NCBI GenBank assembly: GCA_964035545.1
Contig: OZ037765.1
Span: 9,078,698 to 9,142,697 of the forward strand
Source of the DNA: Bugula neritina
Taxonomy: Eukaryota; Bryozoa; Gymnolaemata; Cheilostomatida; Bugulidae
DNA length: 64,000 nucleotides
Reading direction: 5' to 3'
A program made the translations under genes and the position numbers. The notes beneath the pieces are model-generated. The model searched no databases, had not been told where the DNA came from, and saw only the letters and a program-made list of their open reading frames with translations. Each line of letters opens with the position of its first letter. Positions within the stretch are counted from its first letter, which is position 1. This document shows, in pieces, positions 1-11,130 of this stretch.

Positions 1-1411
1 GTCAGTGTGCTGTAAATATATGCTAGTGATGATAAATATGGTGCAGCACTGCCATTACAGTTCGCTGACTGTGCTATGCTATTGCTACTGTTTTGCAACA
101 GTAACAACAGTGTTTGATTTGCTGCATCTAAACAGTGTCTACCTTCGATGAAATCACCTAAGTTATATAGCTGCCTATGGTTTATTACAAACCAAGTCAG
201 AAAACTGGCTTAGCAATATAAGCCAAAACAGATTTCGTAATACTAATAGTTTCCCCATACACTGAAGTATTGTAGATGACTACAGCATGATCAGACTATA
301 AAACTCAACCAAAAAAGAGGTGTGTACCAACTCTAAAATATCACCACTATAACCTATATAAAACTCTACATTTTCAAATGCAAATGAATTATTAGGCCAA
401 TCAGATACAATCATTAGCTGGTCATGTAGAGTCCAGCCAATCAGAATTGTAAAAAGTTGCAGCCAGCCAGCGTGCTGCCCATCTGCCAAAAACAACCAGC
501 CCATTTACCACTATGTCAATGAAAATGTCATTAAATGTGTTTTGCCAAAACAGCTGGGGCTGTGGTCAATTTGCACCAGGGTATTTTTTTAAACTTGTAC
601 TTTTCATTTGCATTTTTTAAGCACTTAAATTAAACATTTTGAAAAATGAACTCATGATTCAGAAATTTAAGATATGAAATAAAATAATGCATGTAATAAA
701 AGTTGCACAGCTATTTCCTAGAAGTATGCATTTTGCATTTGAACTTGCAGAAGTTTATATAAGTTATAGTGGTGAGTGTTTTAGACTTGGTACAAGGTAC
801 TAAATGTACCAAACATACATCGTCTATTACATTCCATACACTTTACACAGTTAATTCTGCATTAACAAAGTAGGCCCACAATTGTTTTTATTTCATACTG
901 CAGTGGGGTGGTTATATTTTGAAAGCTTTTTTCAGCATTTCTCTGAACTCGCAAAAAACTTAAATGAGCTACCATGAGTTATATTTCCAAAAAAGTTTAA
1001 GTTGACAAGAGATTCATTACAACTGTGTTGAGAATTGAGATTCTAGAGCAGTTACATCGGGATACTGTAGAACTGGCTAACAATTATGTAATTATTTTCA
1101 ATTTAGAGGAACTGTTCAATTAAAGGTTTCAATGAACAAACTCCACTCACAAATAGCTGTTAAAATGCTAAGAGTTTTGGTGTCATTCAGCACCACCTGC
1201 TTATCAGAGATATAATGAAAAGATTAACAAATTACTGTTACAAAGTGATATGAAATGTGCAGTCAAAAACGGAGTTAGGGTTGACGCATCAACATCGACT
1301 GCAACAAATACAAGTATTACAAATTTACAAGTTTATATCATAATATTCACAAATAGACAGTTATACAATAACTAATGAGAGTTGTTTTCTTTCACACTAA
1401 GAGTGCTAATG
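1..1411. other. Non-coding flank downstream of the TIMM8-like gene
   Basis: No supported exon was found on either strand. The short open frames here, for example on the minus strand at 280-504, have no recognisable domain and no convincing splice partners. The part next to 1412 is probably outside the transcript of the TIMM8-like gene. Confidence 0.5.
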
Positions 1412-1417
1412 TTTATT
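1412..1417 (-). terminator. Candidate poly(A) signal of the TIMM8-like gene
   Basis: AATAAA on the minus strand, about 135 bases downstream of the stop codon of the small Tim gene. It is the first canonical hexamer after that stop; its use is inferred. Confidence 0.4.
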
Positions 1418-1552
1418 TTATGCTTATTATAACAATACATTAATTATAGTTTAATGGTTTATAATCCACAAAAGTGTGATTAAAAAAAACATCTCTTGAA
1501 GCATAACAGGGTAAAGTCAGAGAATGTATACTGTAAATGTTGATCTCATATC

Positions 1553-1832
1553 TCAATTATAAAGTTTAGAACCAAAGCCTTGTGGTGACTTTTGTGCAGA
1601 TTTGGTTCCAGCTTCAGATAACCGTTGAGTAAGCATTTTACTTGTATCTATGAATCTCTGGACACAGTTAGTGATGCATCGCTCTTGCTTTGAATCTAAA
1701 CTACTAATAGTGTATGTGATGCATTTATCCCAGCAATCGTTTGTAATACTGTTTACGAGAGTCTGAAACTCTGCCCGCTGTTTGGTCTGCACAACAAACC
1801 GTTGTATTTGAGGATCATTCATTGAAAGTTTT
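1553..1832 (-). CDS. TIMM8: TIMM8-type small Tim chaperone (last coding exon)
   Basis: Small Tim proteins of the mitochondrial intermembrane space work as Tim8-Tim13 hexamers that carry hydrophobic precursors to the TIM22 translocase. The exon encodes a protein beginning MNDPQIQRFVVQ and ending GFGSKLYN. It has the family's twin CX3C motifs, C30/C34 (CWDKC) and C49/C53 (CITNC), followed by the Tim8-typical FIDTS segment. Counted from the ATG at 1822 (minus strand) the protein is 89 residues, a normal family length. A splice acceptor lies just upstream (exon start 1832). The frame stays open from it as KLS-MNDPQ, so a small upstream coding exon, as in insect Tim8 proteins, is possible; I could not locate one. 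The assignment to Tim8 rather than Tim13 rests on DPQIQRF and FIDTS. It is divergent from Rab32/38. Confidence 0.85.
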
Positions 1833-2883
1833 CTAAAACAAAAAATAAGCAATTGTTTGAGGTCATAAATCCACAAAGTCACTTGATAGCACAACGTTAA
1901 AAACTAACTAGCTATTTTTAAAATGCAGTATATTACCATTAAAAAGCAAATGATAGTTTGTGAAAATTGAAAACTGGAAAATTTATATCACCTCTTTAAC
2001 CAGTTAAAAAAAATTGCTTTGTAATCAGTTTTAGTTGCATATTCAAACCACTAAAATTACCATAACTATAACGGGTCCTACACAAGAATTATTATATACG
2101 CTCAAAACTTGCTTAGTTTGCTCACCTCAATGATAAAACTCTACATGCCCTGTGTATGTTTTCCCCAAGTTTTTTCACAGTTACAGTGTTGCTAACTAAA
2201 CTTAAACTGTTTTTAATTCAAAATTCAGCATGTAAATAAAAGTAATTTAAACTTGGGTGCATATAACAAACTATAATGTACATAAATTTTGTAGGATTCG
2301 GATTTAAAATTGCTTCTTCACTTTTGGGCATACGCCTATACATATGCAAAAACCGCTGTTGGAATCTGGCTGACATATTTTACTGTAATGATAAATATTT
2401 GTTCGATTGCCTATGTCAAGTATGAGAGGCTACTTTGATCAACTTAGCTTTATAAATTGGAAAAAACAGTTAAAAAACTGGTCAAAATAATTCTGACGTT
2501 GAAATTTCAAATAGTCAGGATGAAACTTGCTTTATTAAGGTTTTCTGTTACTAGGTTTTTATACCATTAGAAAGCTTGAGACTCGCACAAATTTTATAAA
2601 CTGTAAAGTTTCAATACATAATATAGAAAGAAGACAAACACGCAAAAAAGTATGAATAAACAGATTGCAATGCACGTTTGCCCTCAAACTGTCTGATACA
2701 CAGAATGACAGATCATTATGCAAAGGAGATACAGTCTATTAGTATTTTAAGTATTTTAATAATATAATATAACATTAACTATAAGAAATAAGAGATTATT
2801 ATGAGAGTAATATTAACTAACAATCTTAATAATTTAAAACCAACATTGTTACACATATTGTAACTATTTGCAAAAACTACAAA

Positions 2884-3260
2884 CTAATAGTGATACTCAT
2901 ACTGATACTCATACTGTCACTATGACTATCACTATGTCTATACACTATACTATAACTATTGCTATTACTATACACTTACACACTAACTTTCACTTACAGT
3001 ATACTCATACTTATACTCATAGTCACTAATGATAGTCATAGTCATACTATCTCAATCTGTGATACTCATACTCATAGTGATTAGTCATACTCATAGTGAT
3101 ACTCATACTACTAGTACTAGTACTACTACTACTACTAGTACTACTGTACTAGTACTATTATTATTATTAATATAACTATCTAATTATCATTACTAATTCT
3201 AATAGTAATAGCAATAGTTACTGCTAGTTGCTATTGCATTACATTACAATTATCTTATCG
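2884..3260. repeat. Degenerate triplet array, TACTCA / TAGTCA type
   Basis: About 380 bases made largely of triplets such as ACT, AGT, CAT and GAT in register. ACTCAT and AGTGAT alternate, passing into CTAGTA/CTACTA and then ATTATT near 3120-3170. It is not a clean microsatellite: hardly two neighbouring hexamers are the same, but the 3-base periodicity holds. Confidence 0.7.
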
Positions 3261-3714
3261 CTATTATTATGATTATGGCTATAATATTATTTGTGATTAC
3301 TAATATAATTATCTTCATCATGATTTAGATTACACCTTTTCAGTGATTGTCATTGTGGGTCTGTGACATAGCCAAGCTCATGATAAAAATATAACTAAGT
3401 GATGGAACGTACATTAATACCCTTTCTTTTGACGAAGTTGTTTAATGCTATATTTTAGCGAATCATATATTAAAAAAAGTCTGGTCACATGATATTCATT
3501 TTGAAACTTACTGAAGCTAGAGCTCCTGTACCTTAGGCTTATTTGTGCAACTGATTACTCCCGCAGTGTTAAAAGGTCTCTTTAAATGATTAAGCAGATT
3601 TTGATGTAGTTTTTTAGTATGACATTTGTTCTTTGCTTATTCATATAAACTTGCAAAAGAGCCAAGTCTAAGGTCTATTTTAAATTAATTACTTTGGTTT
3701 TAACTTTAAGTTTA

Positions 3715-4015
3715 CACTTTGACTTTGACTTACAGTTAGTGTTACTGTTTGAGAATGAGTTAGACTTAGTGTTACTCTTAGTCTTAGACTTAGAGTTAGT
3801 CTAAGTCCTAGTCTTACAGTATGCTGTATGAGTAATACTAAGAGTTACTTACACTTACAGTGACAGTTACTCTTGGTAACACTAGCACTAATAGACAAAT
3901 TTAAAGTAAAAGTAAATTAAAATATAATGCTTATACTTATGCTTATAGTTATACTAGTATAAATACTAGTAGTTAAACTTAAACTTAATTACTTATAGTT
4001 TTAGCCCTTAGGCTT
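3715..4015. repeat. Degenerate triplet array, TTAGAC / TTAGTC type
   Basis: TTAGAC, TTAGTC, TTAGAG and TTACAG motifs recur on a 3/6-base register, turning into TTATAC and TTATAG units near 3925-4000. It is the same kind of array as at 2884-3260 with a different unit. Confidence 0.6.
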
Positions 4016-4378
4016 AGCCTTAGGAGCTAAAGCTATATTTTGTATTTATGCAATGTGTCCAGACATTGTTGCCTTTTTCTATGGTGAACTATTTGATTAG
4101 TTGCGCATATTTTGATCTGAGGCAGTGTCAGTGGATATCAAAGCTCCTTAAGATACAAAACAAGTACTAAATAACTATCAACCTTTAAATAATGAAACAT
4201 TGCTAATTATTTTTTATGGTTATAGTCAAGTTTTTTTAATATTTTATTGTAGTCTGGGTCGACTGCCTGCAGCTCAGTGATTGTTGGAAGTGTCATCTTT
4301 AGCTCTCAAGTTATTCAAACACTTGATGGAATATTGAATGCACAGTTTGATTGAATACTGCAGAAGCTGATAAGCATT

Positions 4379-7300
4379 ATGGTTAGTCACAGGTTGATAC
4401 AATCAATCTTTCAAAGTTTATGTTATTTGATGGACTTCCTGTTTTCTGATTTATTTTCTGTGTTTTTGGGTTTCTTTTCAGGCACAGTGTCTGCTCATAA
4501 TTCAATATAAACTGTTGCTAAGCTATACCAGCTTGTTTGTATCTTTTTACATTTCAATTGTAAATGAACACCATGATTCTAGCCTAACTAACCTCACTTT
4601 GACCTAGCTCACCAGAATCTAGCTGCTGTATCAAGCGAAATTCTTATCCGGAGTTGATTCTTTTGTCATCACCAAATATTTTGAAATTTATCGAATCTTT
4701 CCAACATGTGAAGCTGTTCACTGTATAGAAAATCAAAAGGGTCTAAAAAGATACTATTTGAAAAAGAGTTGTACAGTTTAAACAGAATTATAACTGATTG
4801 TTCATAACTAAAGTAGGTTTGACTTACACTGTTTTTGTATTATTTTAGGCTCAAGGTGAGGGTAAGAATGAATACCTGTTCAAGATTCTTGTAATCGGAG
4901 AATTGGGTGCTGGAAAAACTAGCATCATTAAGAGATATGTCCATCAGTACTTCTCTCAGCATTACAGAGCTACAGTATCCTTTAGTGAAATAATTTAAGG
5001 TGGTTTATATTGCAGTATCCATTTAACTAAACTCTATTGTAATGTTTTTTTATTTTAGTGCTTTAGCATCTGATTTTTTAATTGAACTTTCCTTTATTTT
5101 TTATTTTATTTTGTTATTTCAAATATGATCTTTGCACTCAGTGAAAACATTTATAATATATAGGTATTAAGTGGCCCAGGTTGAAATTTGGTAACATTTA
5201 TTACAATATGCTAACTACTAGATTCTGATAATTAATGTCTGTAACATACTGAAAAAGTCTTTAGTGTTTTTATTATATTTTAAAAACCGAGCTAATACTA
5301 CTGCACTGGTACTAGCAAAATGTAGTAATTGTGTAACTTTGGTACAGTCCCTGATTAACGTCTGTCAATTCATAATCTTATGAAGAGACTCCAACTACTG
5401 AGCCACAACAGATTTCATACTCTTTATGTCAAATCTACCCCCCCCCCCCCCCAGGACAAACACTTTACTTTAGCTTAGGCTGCTTACTAGGTGTTAAGGC
5501 AGCTCTAACATATAGGAAGTTCATATACTGTACTGTAGAAAGTACATGATTATAATATGTATATGATAATACTCATTACTAAAAGTTTAACTGTATTAAA
5601 ATTTGTTTTGAAGAAACTGCATTGTTTTATTCTTATCAACAAGCATATAGATAGGCGTAGATTTTGCTCTCAAGATAATAAAATGGGATGACAATACCAT
5701 CATTAGAGTTCAGCTATGGGACATAGCAGGTACATGTTATACTCTGTAATATCAGTCTATCCATATGATATGATTCATACTGTATTATTTCATCGCATAT
5801 CAGCTGTGTTTTTGTTCTTGTTATAGAATTAGTAATGTAGAACAGCTTGGCTTATAGCCAAGCAAAGTATTATTCCCTATTATTAGTTCATTTCAGATAA
5901 AAACTGCAAAAAGGGGACACAGACCCGATTTTGAACATGTACATTTGATATCTGCCGACAATAAATTGTTTTTAGCTCATTTGCTGCAAATCTATAAACA
6001 CATGTGCCAACAGTAAACAAAATGTCGGTGTGCTATAAATAATTTATAGCATTTACACATTATATTAGATTAAAGTCATTGCATTTGTGCTGGATTGTTT
6101 GATGACATAGACCGAGTGACTGTATGTAGGTCAGGAGAGGTTTGGAAACATGACAAGAGTGTATTTCAAGGAGGCAGTTGGTTGCATCCTTGTGTTTGAC
6201 GTAACTAGACCAGCGTCCTTTGAAGCTGTAAAGAAGTGGAAGCTGGATTTGGATACTAAAGTTCAACTTCCTAATGGAGGTCGAATACCGTGTGTCTTAC
6301 TTGGTAACAAGGTAAATATATGTTGTGTTAGTTTACATACTCATTTATACTACACTTATTATATACTTGTTGCATGTTGTTTAGCAACTTAGCCAAGGCT
6401 TGTTGTATAAATAGGCTAATATAAGACAACTATTTTTGCCGTAGAATGCGAACTTTTTATAGGGTGAACCGGTTTTAACATTCCAATGCCATCTTTTCTA
6501 ACTAAATTATTAAATTGTTGATTACAATAATCACAATACTTTTTATTATCTGTATTGCTCACTTCAGCTAGTCATTTTAGTCATTAGCTGCTTTGATAAA
6601 ACTTATGAGTATTTCCTTAAAACTTGAAAGTTTATTAGTTTATAGTTTCACAAAAGTGACACTTGTCCGGGTTGTAGTGTATAGAGTTACTGTTACTTTA
6701 GGATGAACCTGTAGGCTCTTGTGCAGCACCTGCTGGAGTTCTAATTCCACTGAAGTTTTATAGTAAAACCCTCACTGCCTTATGACATATAAACCTGCTA
6801 ACTGTAGCTCTGTTGTCTACTTTGTTGTAGTAGTTATTACCAGCAGTGTTCTGGTGGTTTGTTTTAGTGTGACCAGGCAAGGGAGGGATTCTTTCAAACT
6901 CATGAACAGATGGATTCATATTGTAAAGATAATGGCTTCATAGGATGGTTTGCCACATCAGCAAAAGAGAACATTCGAATAGATGAATCAGTGAATTTTC
7001 TATTTAGCAAGGTCAGACTTATTTTCTATGTTCCTTCGTTTGAATTGCCCAATAGTTGTTAAAGTTTTGTATATCATATAATTGATTAATACAGTGATAC
7101 TCAATAGTAAGACATCTAAGTTGGTTCAATGCTTGGCAGGAATAATTCCGCCAAGAATATGTTTTTTTCAAAGACAGCAAATTAAAATTTTAAATGCAAT
7201 GAAGTTTAAGATGTAGATGGACAGTTCAGCTTTCAAAGTATCAAAGTTCTACTATTCATCGTGCTTATATCGCGTTCAACACATGTGAATAACAAGTTTT

Positions 7301-7459
7301 ATTGTTTTATATATAATGGCTGGCACTTTATTTACTATACCTCAGGTTTTAGAAAATGCAATGAATGACACTTCTCTAAAGGAGAGTGACAATGATAGAA
7401 TCGACCTTGGACAAACTGGGGATTACGAGGAGAGTTCTAGCAGCTCCTGTAAATGCTAA
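4379..7459 (+). CDS. RAB32: Rab32/Rab38-family small GTPase
   Basis: Rab32-subfamily GTPases direct traffic to lysosome-related organelles, mitochondria-associated membranes and autophagosomes. Coding exons: 4849-4974, 5651-5729, 6130-6311, 6868-7011 and 7346-7459; all phases agree. The P-loop GELGAGKTS is in the first of these. Switch II reads WDIAGQERFG; the Ile-Ala in place of the usual Thr-Ala is the Rab32/38 signature. The G4 motif NK|CD spans the 6311/6868 junction, and G5 TSAKEN follows. The protein ends SSSSCKC, a double-cysteine (CXC) geranylgeranylation signal. The exon at 4849 has no ATG and an in-frame stop just before its acceptor, so the start lies upstream. ATG at 4379-4381, immediately followed by a GTTAGT donor, would splice in phase 0 to give MAQGEGKNEYLFK, much like the short Rab38 N-terminus. 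That start is inferred. Total 215 residues with it. Confidence 0.92.
5437..5454 (+). repeat. Poly(C) tract in a Rab32 intron
   Basis: An uninterrupted run of about 15-16 C in otherwise AT-rich intron sequence. It is likely length-variable and prone to sequencing error. Confidence 0.8.
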
Positions 7460-7944
7460 TATTCAGCACTAGCTCTCATTTACTGAAGTTATTTTTCAAA
7501 TTTTAAACATTGCGTGATATTATTTCATACTTTAAAATAGTTAAATTGTATTTTTATAAATTCCAGTCTTGCCAAAGGGCATAATACTTCATCAAAATTA
7601 TGTTGTGTTTAACAAATTTACAATTATGTAATAATACTGCTATAGTATAATATTTTTACTTATAAAATATTAAAGTAAGATTAAAATATTTTGACTAATT
7701 TTACATTAATTTATCAGGTACAGCAGTATATCAGCTGATGCTCATGGTAAACTATATATTTTTTATTTTTGTATGACATTATAACAAATATAAAATTATT
7801 CAGCAGTTACTTGAGCTTATTGTCAAATTACTAATATTGAACTTTTTTATTTAAATTAAAACACTTCTAAGCAATTAACCACGTGTGATTCATATTGCAC
7901 TATAAATGGCACAATTAATTCAAGAAACCAAACTACCACAAGTT

Positions 7945-8830
7945 TCACTCTTTTGCAGGAGTTATCTTATCACATCTACTACAGTAATTTTCTACATCCA
8001 ACCATAATATAGGGACCATCACCATATAATTGGTAATTATATTATTAGGCCAGTGTTGCAGCAGTAAGTTACTTGCTACTAAAAATGCTTTGATCGCACT
8101 AATAATAACAATATAGCTTTCCGTACTTGCATGTCTGATGAATGGTAATTTAGTTAGTTCAACGTCCCAAAAACTCACATTTGATACAGTCATCGAAATC
8201 ACTGACATGATTCATGTTTTACTGATACATATTTGCTTGGGAACTGGTTTCATAGTATACTGACATATACTCATAACTTGGGGTTATTTCAGTAAATTCA
8301 ATAGCTGTTGCTATGTTAATACCGTTTCTTGGAGCTCTATATGCACAACTAAATATTTTCTGCAATCCCATTTGCGAACTGTCCATTTTTGATCGAAATG
8401 TGTACCTCTAATCTCTAAATATATTCCTACTGGCATCACACCCTACAGTGCCTCAATCTATATTTTGTACGTATGCCACTTTTCCTTTACAGAGTCATTT
8501 TTGCAAACTCTATTTGATGTTTCCAGTGACAACTTAGGAACATTATCAGACACAGCACCATCCCATGACTCTTTTTGTGTCAGTTTTATGAAGAGACATG
8601 CTACCCTCAACTACCTTGCTATAGACATTTAGATGCAGTAGCAGAGGAATTTTAATAGCCTAAGTTCTTTAATTTCCTTAACAAATTTTGGTTTGGGGCA
8701 CAAGTTGAAATCCTTACACTTTGGTTGCTGTCCACTTCCAACTAACTGTCCATTTCCGCCATTAGAATTTGCAAAAAAGTTGGAGTCACTCACTGATAAT
8801 AATAATTTATTGTCACAATTTTTGGTGCTA
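7945..8830 (-). pseudogene. Decayed coding-like stretch, family unknown
   Basis: Several open blocks follow one another on the minus strand with stops between them. An Asn/Gly-rich block ends LLKFLCYCI. The next blocks include KEKWHTYKI, then GVMPVGIYLEIRG and FDQKWTVRKWDC. The last open frame of 87 codons (7945-8208) contains LPFIRHASTES and WLDVENYCSRCDK. The residue composition looks protein-like rather than low-complexity, but stops interrupt it and I recognise no family. It could be a dead transposon ORF, a pseudogene or exons of an unknown gene. A translated search would decide. Confidence 0.25.
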
Positions 8831-9710
8831 CCCCCTACCTTCCCACACTAAATACTTTACTACATTTCCTCGGCACTGTGGAAAAGGTCACTTGTTGATA
8901 TCATTGATGCCCAGCTAAGTTTCCAACTAACATTTTGCTATTACGCAGTTCAAATAAAAGTTGTCTCCTCCCACATCTATCTATATACAAGGCTCACCTT
9001 CACTTTGAGTTACAGCTTCGGTTTCAATATATGTTATCTATACCTTCAGTTATTTTATACAAATTGTAACAAAGGTAATTGTCAATTTCAAAATATAAAA
9101 GTTTGCATTTTGTTTTACAAGCATAATCACAAGAATATATAGAATATGTTTTAACCTAGTGAAAAATTATTTTAAATAAAAATATCTAGGCTATGTTGAA
9201 GTTGGAACCATTATCTTATCTACTAATCAATAACTACTATGGTACATTATAGCTGCAATTCTAAAATGCTGTTGAAATTGTTCAACTCTTGTCATATCAC
9301 TATTAACCAGTATAGATTTTTATTTATTGCAGGGTAATAAATTTTCATGCTAAAGTGGTTGACATTTCATACATTTATTAGTTGAAGTAATGCCATTGAG
9401 CCTCATAGCTTGCTCTGTGCTAGCACATTAGCCTTGCTATAAATAGCTATATTGTCATAGCAGGGTATTATGCAGGGTATGTTACACTGAATAAATTGTC
9501 TAATACTATAGGATCTACCGCACTTGACATTCTGTAGCTTGATTCAGTTCATTGAACTACATCTGAATAGCATGATATTTCTCACTACTCTTGGCCTATT
9601 AGCTACTATACTCAAAATTAAAAACCATTCGAAGTATGAGGCCGTAGTGATAATGTATATCCATATTACAGAGTGATTTGGCTTCAAATGCGGTTGTATA
9701 AACTAATCTA

Positions 9711-9740
9711 TAAGCAGCTCCAAGTTAGGAGTAACTGAGA
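9711..9740 (+). repeat. Relic of a MITE terminal repeat
   Basis: TATAAGCAGCTCCAAGTT, followed by AGGAGTAA, matches both arms of the 141-bp inverted-repeat element at 63005-63145 with a few mismatches. No matching second arm is seen nearby, so it is a fragment or single end. Confidence 0.5.
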
Positions 9741-10929
9741 GCAGTAGTTTGAGGTTCTGGAGTTGGAGGGTTTAGGCCTGAACTTTGAATCCCTAATTTC
9801 AGTTTTAGGAAGCTGATTATAGATAATTTCCAATTTCTTTTGGCTTCCAATCATGCCAGTCTTACTGGACCAATTATTGCTGAGTGAGTGGCTGCTCTAT
9901 TATCAATATTACAGATGCCAATTTCTGCAAATTTGGTCTGGTGATGTAACATTTAGAGCTTGCATTTTAATGATTGACATTGATAATGTTCGTGTTAGAT
10001 TTGAAAATTGGCATTGATTTTTTAAATACTATATAACTGCCATAGCACTAAGCCTAGAGGAAAAATATTGGTAGCATATATCATAATATTCTGTCAAGTT
10101 AGATACAAGTGCATTTTGTACAGAAAAACCCGTCACAATAGCAATATATACCGAGTTTCTATTAATTGTTAGCTTTTCACTTAGTGCAACTCTCTAGGGT
10201 TCACGAATGAATGCATTGATTGATATTAAATTATCAAGGCAGTTACTCCAGTGAAGTTAATGACCCATATGCACAAGAAAGCAGTTTGTTCCCTTTAGCA
10301 AATTAATTGATTTAGCAGGGCGGTCTTAAAATTGAGAATATGTGACCAGTCGCGACAAAACCGGGGATGTGGCGGCGTTTATAAAGTGTAGTAAATGAAG
10401 GTTTAATTTGGGAATACTTAAATTTGAAATTAATTTCCAGTTTTTAGGTTTTGAACTTTTCTAATACAAAGAAATCCAAGGATTTCAAAAATCATACTTT
10501 CGTAAGCATTTGATGATTCCTTCAGCTCTAAAATTGCATTTAAAGTTGGTAATTAAGGCATTCAATTTTTTAAATGATGAAAAAATTGCGAAGTTATCAA
10601 GTAAAGAAAGAAGACAATTTTAGTCATTTTCATAGCATGAGATCTTGCAAATTTATTTTTCATCAAATGAATTTAGCTTACACCTCTTTCTTCGCATTGT
10701 CAGAAGCATCGTATTTAAAATCGAAGGCTAGTTTTAGTTTTTCATCGTGCTCCATCCAAAGTTAGCTTTTAAGTTACTGAGCTGTTTTGCCCTTTGGTGA
10801 TAAATGCTAAACTTAATCTTTATCTTTAGCGTTCAAGCTTGAAAATCACAACAATGCAGGTAATTATACTCAAAACCATAATTTACGCTACTAACTTAGA
10901 ATTGTTGCTAGGATTATTTGTAGTTATTT

Positions 10930-11130
10930 TCTTATTAATATTCATACTGATAATATCACTAGGAGTATGTCTATTCTATATTTATATTAGTAACTATTTA
11001 AATGACTCTCACTATGACTCACAGTTTGAGGTACGGTTACTCATAATGATAATCATAATGAATATCATTCATGATTTACTGATACTGGTATTTGGCAGTA
11101 AAACCAAATGTAGCTCATTAATATTAATAC
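10930..11130. repeat. AT-rich degenerate array
   Basis: ATACTGATA, ATGATAATCATAATGA and ATTAATACTAATAG motifs recur. They resemble the larger arrays elsewhere in the window but are shorter and more decayed. They account for the local open frame on the plus strand. Confidence 0.4.

Larger units (their letters stand above)
1833..4378. other. Intergenic region between divergent TIMM8 and Rab32
   Basis: No convincing exon except possible untranslated first exons. A GTAAGT donor-like site on the minus strand near 3508 could end a 5' UTR exon of the TIMM8-like gene, but this is a guess. The region holds two simple-sequence arrays, listed separately. Confidence 0.4.
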
